A stretch of DNA of 32,187 nt from Candidatus Odyssella thessalonicensis L13 (GTDB taxonomy: Bacteria; Pseudomonadota; Alphaproteobacteria; Paracaedibacterales; Paracaedibacteraceae): NCBI RefSeq assembly GCF_000190415.1, contig NZ_AEWF01000013.1:1-32187 (forward strand). Reading direction: 5' to 3'. The notes beneath the pieces are model-generated. The model was not told the DNA's origin. It saw only the letters and a program-made list of their open reading frames with translations, and ran no database searches. Of the stretch, positions 22,769 through 31,128 are shown one piece after another. The translations under genes and the position numbers were made by a program. Numbering within the stretch: position 1 is the stretch's first letter; every line of letters starts with the position of its first letter.

Positions 22769-25700
22769 ATGTTTAGTTTTCGTAAAATTGTTAATGTTTT
22801 GGTCTTGGTCGCTTATATCAAGATGACGCTGGTGTCCTCTTTTGCCATGGATGCTGGACTCCCGGCAACAGCGGCCAAGATTAAAATTCAAGTTGATCAG
22901 AAATTTAATGAAAATAGCCAGTTAACCGCTCTCGAATTAAGGGTCCTTCAGAAGACTTCAGATACCCCCTCTCAAGAGTACACAGAAGTCCAGAGTGATA
23001 CGGTAGACTTTCCCACCTTCAAAGGGTCCTCCAACGTCGCCCCCGGGTTTGATGGAGCCCAATTAATTGAGTGGACAATCCCCCACCTTGGAAAAATTCA
23101 AGTGGGAGTTGATGGTCGTCTTATTCTTGATAGCGTCAGCTTTCTATTAAAAAATGAGATCCTGAAAATTAAAACTCCGGGGATCGTTTTTCTCAAAGAT
23201 TGTGTGATTCCAAGATTATCTCTGGCCAGTCATGGGTCCGTGATAATGGGAAACAACGAATTATATAATGTTACGGCGAAGCATGACGCCAGTGCCGGCA
23301 TGATAACAGCTGGCCACTCCTCTAATCCCTTTTATAATTTCAACTTAAAGCGGGGAAGTTTCCAAAATATTGGGACCCTTGAATTTAAAACGCGTCATGG
23401 GTGGAATCTCCACGGTAATGCTTTTATTAATTATAACACTCTCCTGATCGAAAAAGGAGCTGACTTAGACATTAGTAACCCTGTTCTCTTTCTCAATCTT
23501 AATAAAATCAGCGGCAATGAGTTAATTATCTCTACCTCGATTTGTCCCCTCTCTCCCACGCCTACGCCAGGTCGGATTATTCTTAATAAACCCTATAGAT
23601 TCCTCCAGGATCAAGATTTCTTGGCCACTTGGACCTCAATTAATACACTCGCTAAAGAGTTAAAGGTGACGGGCCTCTTCAAAGAAACGCTCGATTTAAG
23701 AGAGTTGGTGTTGGTGCCCAATTCAATTGTCAATATGGGACAGATCGACCTCCAAGAGGCAATGCTAAGCTCTAATGTCTTCCTAAACCATAACAATGCT
23801 TCTTTTGAGCTTCACCAAACTGGAGGTCTTTTTATTGAGAAGCTTAAAAACGAAGGTTCTCTCGTTCTCAACGATGTCCAGGGTGACTTGACAAGTAAGA
23901 TCCAAAACCTTAACAACAAAGGTCGCTTTGAGGCTCATACCAATCTCAAAATAGGCAAACTTCAAACCCAGAGTTCCAGTCAACTAACCTTTTATGGAGA
24001 TCGAGAGGTTGAGATTGCGTCTCCTTTTGATCTTTATGGGAACCTGGAGGGGAGGAATGGTCTTAATCTTACAGGGACAGGACAGAACTACGGGGCAATT
24101 TCTTTAAACCAAGCAGCGGGCTCTTCAACTTCTCCACTTTTGTTTAACTATAAAGGAGGGATCTTAGAGAATCACGGTCTCATTTCCAGTCTAATGGCTA
24201 TGCTCATTTCCGGAAAGGGAGAGATTCACAATTATAAAAAAATAGAGTCTCCGTTCTTGACCATTAATCTGCCGATCATTAAAAACCATAAGCTTATTAA
24301 TGGAGAACAGATCCTTCTTAAAGCAAAAGAGCTCGATAATTCCCAAGGCGATATCCATGCGGCAGATAAAGCTGAGATTCTTGTCAACAGCGTGACCAAT
24401 GTCCACGGAAAGGTCCATGCGGCTAATACCGTCCTACTTAAAACAGCTCATTTGGATAACCAGGGTGGCAGCATCAGCGGCATGGAGAGTACAACCCTGC
24501 ATTTACAAACCCCTCAGTTTATCAACACAAACGGAGAGATTGGAGCTAAAGGACAAACGACCCTTAACTTTCAGGAATATACTTCTATCAAGGCGCTGGG
24601 AACGATCAAGGGGACGGATGTTATCTTTAGGGACCACTCTAAAAGCCAACATTTAACTTTGACCAATGGCACTGTTGCGGCAGAAAAAGGGATCGCTGTC
24701 ATTGGAAGCAAATTTCATAGCCATGAAGTGGCTTTCCAAACACCGTGGTTAGGGTTGCATGTACTCTCCTTTAACTTAAGTCCTCAAGCTCATTGTCAGC
24801 GGACAGGATGGTGGTGTAGCACCGGTCAAGATCTCGACTTTTTACATGAGTACCGAACGACAGGCACCCTCGAAATCTGGTGGTCCGGGATTAAGCTGCA
24901 TGGGAAGGCTATGGCAGCAATGGAGCAACGGTTTGGCGATAAAACCAAGCCTTTACCTCAACCCGAACAAACTATCCGGTTTCAAGCGACCGTTCAAGCA
25001 GATAAAGGACTGAAAATCTATGTCCCTCAAGCCACTGTACACTTCTCTACCCCTGCCGATCATAAGATGACTGAAGTGTTGCTGAAAGATGGCCTTTTAG
25101 ATTTATTGATTAGTAAATTAGACATAGAGAGCGCCGTTGTCCAAGCCCTTAACATTAAAAGTTGGGCGCCCCATGGTCACTTTATTGGACGATTGGTTGA
25201 AGATCCGACTCATAAGGTATTTGCCTCATTCCATCATTCGTCAGGCTCCCATAACCTGGGCCGCGATATTAATAATGTCGCCTGTAACTTTCTAGGCAAA
25301 GAAATTACTGGTGTTTATGACGGTCGCCACCTTCTGACTCTGCCCAAGGCCTGGGGCAATGGCACGTCTGTCAATGTTAAGGAAACAACAAGTTTTAAAG
25401 GCCATATGGAACAGCGGGGAAATTTAGAAACCCAAACCCTTGAGATTGAGTCGGACCAGGACTCAATTTGTGAAGCCTCTGAGACAAAAGTCGAAGGCGA
25501 CTGTACTTTAACAGGCTCGGGCAACCTTCTCATTCAACGATATGCCGGAACCGTTAACTTCCGTTACCATGCATACTGGGGGTGCCGGAATAATGGCAAT
25601 CCATTAACTTATAATTTTGTATTAAGCAAACCCAGTCTCTTTAGAGTCCAGGGTGCATTCTCTGCCCCCGATGGGGCCAGTGTCAGTGTTAAGGCCAGCA

Positions 25701-28700
25701 ACCTCTTTTATCAGAAGACTTTGGCGAGCATCAACTTACACGACGTGGATATGGTCTCCTCTCTTTACTCCAAATTTGTCGACATGACCTCGGCGGAAGG
25801 TGAAACCTATCGCCAAGCCCTCATCTACAATGAGCAACTCGCAGTCACTCTCCTATTGGCCGGCGGTTCTGCGCGCAATGCTTTTACTCATAATAACTGT
25901 CTCTTACACGCCTTATCCTTTCATGGGAAAACGGATCGATTTAAAGGGTCTCAGGCAGTTTATAAATCCAATCTCAGTGAGGCCACAGGGATTGTGCTCT
26001 CTGGCACAAACACAACCATAGAAGGAAATGTCGCCTCACCATTTATGCTGATCTTTGTCGGAAATGGTAAATTAGCCTTAGGCAGTCCTAATCCGTATTA
26101 CATCGAGCCCAAAAATCCCATTCGCGATCTGATCGCCAAAGGATTCAATTTTCATACCACCTATATTGCCCCCGACTTGCGGGAAATTATTGAGAAAGCG
26201 ACAAAACCGCAAATTCTCTTTAAAATGCAGGAACGGTTCTGGTTTGATTCGGACAAGGCAGAACAATTTTACCGAGACATATTCGACCACGTGGTGATTC
26301 TCACCCCCGAAGGCATCAAAAAACCGGACGGCCATACAATTTTCTCGATCTCCCCTAAAATGGTTGTCGATCGAGTCCGTGAAGAATGCCAAGAGGTATT
26401 GATGCGCGGTTATATTTATGACCGTCAGCCTATTGATGAAGACTTCGCCAAGCAACTTCATCGCAATGCGAGTGAGTACTTAATGACCTCAGGCCTTGAC
26501 CCAGTGCAACTCTCTGTGGCATTGACGACTCAGAACTCTAAGATTATTGCCCTTCCTGATAAACCGCTCATCTATTATACGCTCTCTGGTAATGAAGAGG
26601 GTCTCGAGCAGCTCAATCCTAAAATCTTTTTCCCCTTAGCGCTTCTGGAAGAAGCTAGAGCGCAGCGAGGCGGCAAGATCCGCACTAACGTGTTAGGGAT
26701 CTTCCCGGAGCGTATGTCTGCCATAGAGGTGATTGAGTATTTTCAAGACCAACCTCAACTTCAGCAAGCTGTGCTCAACATCTTTGAAGAAAACCCAGAG
26801 ATTGTTCAGCAGATTAATTCTCGTGCTTTAACCTGGCATCAAACCGCAAAAGATACAGAAAAGCAAGTCGCTGTCAAAGAGGGCTCTTCCTCTGTGACCC
26901 GCCAAGAAAGTGAAGACGAGGCCAGTTCTGTTACAGTTTATAGTACCATCAGAACCAAGTTATTAGCCTTTCTGAGTGATTCCAGGATCACAATTCATGG
27001 AGATATTGAAGCTGAAAATGCATTCCTAGCCTCCCTCTATGAGCATGTGGTACTTCAATCGCTTAAAACGCGCGTTTATACAGGGCCGGAGAGTTTTATT
27101 GAATCCATATCCTCCCAAGCTCGGATCCATGTCAAAGAGATTCTCAAAATATACGGGGGGCAGAATGTTATTATGGTTAGTGCCCAGACCCATTCTGGGG
27201 TGTTGACCCACATCAAAGCATTAGCTGATATTATTGATGTGCCGCTTGAAGTGTTGACTCAGTACGTTGAAAATCCTCGCAAAAAAGGTAAAGAAGCGCG
27301 CATCCAGACCAATACCTCCACCGCGCTGGGGTCCCAGCATACTTCAGGTGGACAGGTGATCGAAGAGGCGGGAAATAATATTGCCCTTCAAGCAACCTAT
27401 GTGGAAGCGCCAAGAATTGATCTGGTGGCTGTAAAAAATGTGGAGCTGCATGATGCGCACAATACTTTTTCTCGTCAAGTCAAATCCACCGAAAAAGGCT
27501 ACCTCAAAAAGAAAAAAACTCATCAAGGGGTAGAAGGCACGGCAACGTCAGTAGGCGTCCACCTCAAAGGTGAAAAGATTAACATTACAGCTCTGACGGG
27601 CAAGATCACCGCCACCCACCCCACCTTTGAGGCGATAGAGACGAATCTAACAGCTTTACAAGGGATGGTTGAGATTCTCTTGGGCGTAAATCAATATTTC
27701 TCGCAATCCTCTAAGAGCAGTAGCAGTCTCGCTTGGAACCGTATGCGAATGCGCAGTCAGGAGGACACGACCTATGCTCAGCCGACTTTCACCGGGACGG
27801 TGAATATTCACTCTCAACAAACCGTAGTTCAACAAGTGGAGGGCCAAGCTAACGAGTTTTTCCAACACATTAAACAGCATGGAGGCGCGCTTGAGATAAA
27901 GTTTCTGAAGGAGCTACATCGAAGTGAACATAAAATGGTTCAAGGGCCGGGCAAAGGATTAATCTCCTTAATTGCTTTAGCCATGTCGATCTTAACAGCT
28001 GGCGCGGGAACCTTAATTGCCAGCGGCATTACAAGTCTTGCGGGCAACGCCACTGCCATTGCTATGCTTGATGTCGCTGTGACTAGTGTGGCCACCCAAC
28101 TGGCCACCGGCACCTTGCAAAATAATGGCAACCCCTTAAAAGGGGCCAAAACTCTTCTTAATAAAGATTATCTGAAGAATTTTGCGGTTTCTGTCGCGAC
28201 AGCGGGCGCCACCGCTCAGCTTGGCAGCCATTTTAACATCAAGAAGCCAGAGGCAAGCTTTGTTAAAACCGCCACCAATCCCGAATTATTGAAGGGCCAT
28301 TTTCAATACAACCTTTTACAGCAAAGCGTAGGAGCGGGCGTCAAATCTACCTTAGGCGGCCAAAGCTTGCGACGCAACTTAGTCGAAGGCGCCAAGACCA
28401 CTGTCATTGACACAGCTGCCGCTTATGGCGCTAACAAAGCTGGCCAATGGTATGCCCAAAATGAACTTGGCTATGTAGGTCACAAAGCCATGCATTTCGG
28501 GATCGGATTTGGTCTCGGCTATGCCAGCAGCACGGGAGACCGCTTGCGTGACGGTCTTACCGCCGGTGGGGGCGCCGTGGTCGCTGAAACAACGGCTGAG
28601 GCTTTAGGAAAAGCTCCTGGCCAAGGCGGTGGCGATAATTCTTCTGATGACGCCAAACGCCTACGCCATGCAGCCAGCTGGGGCCGCTTTGCCGCCGCCA

Positions 28701-30235
28701 CGGCTGCTTTTGCTGCCGGTCTGAATGTCGATGCCGCTATTCAAGGCGCCACCAATGCGGTGGAGAATAATACATTAATCTTTTTAAACACTCGTCTTCT
28801 TCTAGAACAAATGAGTGAGCTGGATCCAGGCTTAGCTCGTGAACTTGCCTTAAGTGCTGAAGACGAGGAAGCTTTAGAGTATAAGTATAAAGAGTACGAG
28901 AAAGAGATCCAACACCTTGAAAAGCTGTTAGCCAAGCAAGAACTTTTAGAGAAGGCAAGGTATCAAGCTAATCAAGCTGGCGAGCTGATGGTCAATCAGC
29001 AAGTGCTAGGCCTGATGATGCATAATGCGGTGACAGGGGACTTAGACACGGTTGATCGCTTGGTGCAAAAGTCCATTGACAAAGCAAGTTCCTTTATTCG
29101 TTATTTTGAAGAAAAAAGCCAGTTCTTAATTGGTCTTGGCTGTAAATTAGATGATTATGCGCATCGCCATCCTGCTTCCGCGTGGATGGTTGATCAAGCA
29201 AAGCAGAAGTTAACAAAGACTATTGGCTATAGCCAGCAGCTTGTCCAGGAGAGTGCGCCTTTATTACGGACGGCCAGCTATTCGGCTTTCATCACGAAAG
29301 GAATGATGTACGGGTTTAGCACGGGAGCACCTGCAGGCGGTATTGGAGCTATTCCTGGAGCGGCTCTGGGAGGGCTTGGGGGCTTGGCTGCAGCTAGGAT
29401 GGGAGAGTTACTCTATGACTACGCCCACGGCCAAGGTGATGAGTTCAATGATTATGCTCAACAGATTGCCCGTGATGACTTCGAGTTATTGCAAAACCGC
29501 CGTGTCGCTAAAGCGATGAGTGGAACCACCCTGTTAGCGCTCGATCTCCTCAATGTGGGACGAGGTAAGGCCAAAGCATCCAGCTTAGGTGGAGCCGCAA
29601 GCAAGAAATATGCCCGCAAGCCAACAAGCTCAGCCTCTGCAAGCTCAAGATCTATAGCTGAAGCAAGCCAGTCACAAATTGCTGTCGAAAGATTGGTGTC
29701 CCAAACCACTAAGTCTTCCTCAACTCCGCAAGCAAAAGTAAAGACACGCGGGAAAGGAGAGAGGCAGCTTACGGAGAAGGGCAGGCATACGCCTGTATCC
29801 TTAACAGTAGAAGAGCTTCATAAAGTCCAAGAATGTACTCAAGCACGCAATAAATACTTAAAAAAATGGCGAGAGGCAGATTTATCGGATCTTCCGCAGG
29901 AGACTCGACGGTTAATTAGTAAAACAGAAGAAGCCGTAAGAAAACATTTATCGCCCGACGACGTAGCTGGAGTTCTAAAAGAAGATCGTGGTATAGTGAT
30001 TATGACGCCTGATAGAAAGATAGGGGAGCTGAAGCCAGCAGATCACATAAAGGAGCTTAATGAGGCGAGTGCTGGGATAAAGAACCGTATTGAAATATTA
30101 AGAGAAGCAAGAAGTCGTTTGTTTCAATCTCCGGGGACGGAAAAAGCAAGGAAGATACTCGAGGAAAGTATTAAGGACACAAGTAAACTATTAGATATAT
30201 ATACAAAAAATATAGGTAAGCCAGATGGTGGATGA
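22769..30235 (+). CDS. Giant FHA/CdiA-like polymorphic toxin with VENN motif and Ntox28-like C-terminus
   Basis: The 2488-residue protein starts with a signal-like segment (V-L-V-L-V-A-Y-I-K-M-T-L-V-S-S-F-A, to about 26). Beta-helix-like sequence follows, clearest at 520-610 with FHA-type repeats (H-L-D-N-Q-G-G-S-I-S-G). A DUF637-like hydrophobic Gly/Ala region lies at about 1735-1900. V1998-E-N-N2001 is the motif that starts the variable toxin module in many CdiA proteins. After it come a coiled coil (about 2030-2070), a Gly-rich segment (about 2180-2230) and a C-terminal domain (about 2340-2485) with L-S-P-D-D-V-A-G-V-L and D2425-H-I-K-E-L, then I-K-N-R-I-E and S-K-L-L-D. This pattern matches polymorphic toxin type 28. 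The protein is likely delivered to competitors or to the host. I see no TPS secretion domain (no N-P-N-L or N-P-x-G-I) and no TpsB gene. The stop overlaps the immunity gene by 11 nt. Confidence 0.85.
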   Translation: MFSFRKIVNVLVLVAYIKMTLVSSFAMDAGLPATAAKIKIQVDQKFNENSQLTALELRVLQKTSDTPSQEYTEVQSDTVDFPTFKGSSNVAPGFDGAQLIEWTIPHLGKIQVGVDGRLILDSVSFLLKNEILKIKTPGIVFLKDCVIPRLSLASHGSVIMGNNELYNVTAKHDASAGMITAGHSSNPFYNFNLKRGSFQNIGTLEFKTRHGWNLHGNAFINYNTLLIEKGADLDISNPVLFLNLNKISGNELIISTSICPLSPTPTPGRIILNKPYRFLQDQDFLATWTSINTLAKELKVTGLFKETLDLRELVLVPNSIVNMGQIDLQEAMLSSNVFLNHNNASFELHQTGGLFIEKLKNEGSLVLNDVQGDLTSKIQNLNNKGRFEAHTNLKIGKLQTQSSSQLTFYGDREVEIASPFDLYGNLEGRNGLNLTGTGQNYGAISLNQAAGSSTSPLLFNYKGGILENHGLISSLMAMLISGKGEIHNYKKIESPFLTINLPIIKNHKLINGEQILLKAKELDNSQGDIHAADKAEILVNSVTNVHGKVHAANTVLLKTAHLDNQGGSISGMESTTLHLQTPQFINTNGEIGAKGQTTLNFQEYTSIKALGTIKGTDVIFRDHSKSQHLTLTNGTVAAEKGIAVIGSKFHSHEVAFQTPWLGLHVLSFNLSPQAHCQRTGWWCSTGQDLDFLHEYRTTGTLEIWWSGIKLHGKAMAAMEQRFGDKTKPLPQPEQTIRFQATVQADKGLKIYVPQATVHFSTPADHKMTEVLLKDGLLDLLISKLDIESAVVQALNIKSWAPHGHFIGRLVEDPTHKVFASFHHSSGSHNLGRDINNVACNFLGKEITGVYDGRHLLTLPKAWGNGTSVNVKETTSFKGHMEQRGNLETQTLEIESDQDSICEASETKVEGDCTLTGSGNLLIQRYAGTVNFRYHAYWGCRNNGNPLTYNFVLSKPSLFRVQGAFSAPDGASVSVKASNLFYQKTLASINLHDVDMVSSLYSKFVDMTSAEGETYRQALIYNEQLAVTLLLAGGSARNAFTHNNCLLHALSFHGKTDRFKGSQAVYKSNLSEATGIVLSGTNTTIEGNVASPFMLIFVGNGKLALGSPNPYYIEPKNPIRDLIAKGFNFHTTYIAPDLREIIEKATKPQILFKMQERFWFDSDKAEQFYRDIFDHVVILTPEGIKKPDGHTIFSISPKMVVDRVREECQEVLMRGYIYDRQPIDEDFAKQLHRNASEYLMTSGLDPVQLSVALTTQNSKIIALPDKPLIYYTLSGNEEGLEQLNPKIFFPLALLEEARAQRGGKIRTNVLGIFPERMSAIEVIEYFQDQPQLQQAVLNIFEENPEIVQQINSRALTWHQTAKDTEKQVAVKEGSSSVTRQESEDEASSVTVYSTIRTKLLAFLSDSRITIHGDIEAENAFLASLYEHVVLQSLKTRVYTGPESFIESISSQARIHVKEILKIYGGQNVIMVSAQTHSGVLTHIKALADIIDVPLEVLTQYVENPRKKGKEARIQTNTSTALGSQHTSGGQVIEEAGNNIALQATYVEAPRIDLVAVKNVELHDAHNTFSRQVKSTEKGYLKKKKTHQGVEGTATSVGVHLKGEKINITALTGKITATHPTFEAIETNLTALQGMVEILLGVNQYFSQSSKSSSSLAWNRMRMRSQEDTTYAQPTFTGTVNIHSQQTVVQQVEGQANEFFQHIKQHGGALEIKFLKELHRSEHKMVQGPGKGLISLIALAMSILTAGAGTLIASGITSLAGNATAIAMLDVAVTSVATQLATGTLQNNGNPLKGAKTLLNKDYLKNFAVSVATAGATAQLGSHFNIKKPEASFVKTATNPELLKGHFQYNLLQQSVGAGVKSTLGGQSLRRNLVEGAKTTVIDTAAAYGANKAGQWYAQNELGYVGHKAMHFGIGFGLGYASSTGDRLRDGLTAGGGAVVAETTAEALGKAPGQGGGDNSSDDAKRLRHAASWGRFAAATAAFAAGLNVDAAIQGATNAVENNTLIFLNTRLLLEQMSELDPGLARELALSAEDEEALEYKYKEYEKEIQHLEKLLAKQELLEKARYQANQAGELMVNQQVLGLMMHNAVTGDLDTVDRLVQKSIDKASSFIRYFEEKSQFLIGLGCKLDDYAHRHPASAWMVDQAKQKLTKTIGYSQQLVQESAPLLRTASYSAFITKGMMYGFSTGAPAGGIGAIPGAALGGLGGLAAARMGELLYDYAHGQGDEFNDYAQQIARDDFELLQNRRVAKAMSGTTLLALDLLNVGRGKAKASSLGGAASKKYARKPTSSASASSRSIAEASQSQIAVERLVSQTTKSSSTPQAKVKTRGKGERQLTEKGRHTPVSLTVEELHKVQECTQARNKYLKKWREADLSDLPQETRRLISKTEEAVRKHLSPDDVAGVLKEDRGIVIMTPDRKIGELKPADHIKELNEASAGIKNRIEILREARSRLFQSPGTEKARKILEESIKDTSKLLDIYTKNIGKPDGG

Positions 30236-30866
30236 GAAAGATGTTGATTATATAATGACTTTTGAAGAGATCAAACAGATCTTTGAGGAAGCTAAGAAAA
30301 CACCCAGAAATGACGAAGGATACCTACCCGAGAAACTAGAAATCAAAGTAGGTAGAGCAATTGCCGATGCTGGACGAGAGGGATATTATCAATTCACTGA
30401 CGATATTTGGGCTTATTTGAATTATCCTTGGGATCATCTCCAAGAAGAAGCTATCCAATCGTTAGGGTTCTCGCATAAAATTTATGATCCTAACTTTAGA
30501 GAGGAAGCTTACAAGATTTGGCATGATGAAACTAGAGCTGATGATACTAGACGTATCGCCTTTGTAATCTGGTTTGGGTACTATAGAAACACTAAGGATT
30601 CCTCTGTATTAGAAGACCTCTACAAAGTCTTATCTCAATCTTCCAACTACTTGATGAGAGCGCGAGCATACTATGGAATTATAGAAGTATGTGATATTCC
30701 GTTCAAATATAATGAAAAGCTTAAAATATTAAATCTGGGTGATAAAAAATCACACGAGTATATTAATGAGCAGGTAGATTGGGATAGAATCCATCAGTTG
30801 ATGCGCCAGTATGCACCGAATGTTGAGCTGGTCGATCCTAAAACCCTTAATATTCCGAATCCTTAA
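30225..30866 (+). CDS. Probable immunity protein for the Ntox28-like toxin
   Basis: The 213-residue acidic, Trp/Tyr-rich cytoplasmic protein starts inside the last codons of the toxin gene (11-nt overlap), the standard position of a CdiI-type immunity gene. After an acidic N-terminus (M-V-D-E-K-D-V-D-Y-I) it is largely helical, with HEAT-like spacing (D-D-I-W-A-Y-L-N-Y-P, A-Y-K-I-W-H-D-E-T, V-L-E-D-L-Y-K-V-L, M-R-A-R-A-Y-Y-G-I-I-E-V). I do not recognise a named immunity family. Its N-terminal 48 residues are repeated in the stump at 30955-31098. Low G+C matches the toxin tail, suggesting the two arrived together. The function is inferred from position and from the second cassette. Confidence 0.75.
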   Translation: MVDEKDVDYIMTFEEIKQIFEEAKKTPRNDEGYLPEKLEIKVGRAIADAGREGYYQFTDDIWAYLNYPWDHLQEEAIQSLGFSHKIYDPNFREEAYKIWHDETRADDTRRIAFVIWFGYYRNTKDSSVLEDLYKVLSQSSNYLMRARAYYGIIEVCDIPFKYNEKLKILNLGDKKSHEYINEQVDWDRIHQLMRQYAPNVELVDPKTLNIPNP

Positions 30867-30870
30867 TCCT

Positions 30871-30913
30871 CTAGTAGCTAAGTTAAGGCCTAACTTGGGC
30901 CTTAAACTACTAG
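30871..30913 (+). terminator. Hairpin after the immunity gene
   Basis: Outer arms CTAGTAG (30871-30877)/CTACTAG (30907-30913) and inner arms TTAAGGCC (30883-30890)/GGCCTTAA (30898-30905) form a long two-part stem with a 7-nt loop, 5 nt after the stop. There is no long T-run (GAGATATTACTCTTT follows), but position and stability suit a transcript end. Confidence 0.6.
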
Positions 30914-30941
30914 GAGATATTACTCTTTAATCAGCGCTGAG

Positions 30942-31128
30942 ATAGGTAAGCCGAATGGTGGATAAGGAAGATTTTGATTATATTTTAAGTGCTGATGAAA
31001 TTAATCAAATATTTAATCAAGCGAAAAGAACTCTGAAAAATAACGAAGGATACTTGCCTGAAGAGATGGAAAGTAAAGTTGGTGATGCAATTGCCGATCA
31101 CTTTGTTGCCAAAATACCTATGAACTGA
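30942..31128 (+). pseudogene. Remnant of a second (orphan) toxin-immunity cassette, cut by an IS
   Basis: Bases 30942-30965 encode I-G-K-P-N-G-G-stop, matching the toxin end I-G-K-P-D-G-G-stop. ATG 30955 overlaps this stop by 11 nt, exactly as in the intact pair, and opens an immunity-like frame. By hand alignment 30 of its first 48 residues equal those of the intact immunity protein (for example N-x-E-G-Y-L-P-E and K-V-G-x-A-I-A-D). Homology ends after GCCGAT at 31098. The frame then continues for 9 unrelated codons (H-F-V-A-K-I-P-M-N) to TGA 31126-31128, and these belong to the insertion sequence. The orphan toxin body is missing and the immunity gene is truncated, so this cassette is inactive in the window. 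Confidence 0.8.

Noticed and set aside
28519-28760. Repetitive GCC-rich stretch considered as a DNA repeat or CRISPR-like array
   Set aside because: It is Ala/Gly codon bias within the toxin coding sequence, with no spaced repeat unit; no CRISPR array was seen anywhere in the window.
25315-29709. Many minus-strand open frames of 60-127 codons inside the giant toxin gene
   Set aside because: The G+C-richer codon usage of the plus-strand gene creates long antisense frames; none shows a domain or ribosome binding site.
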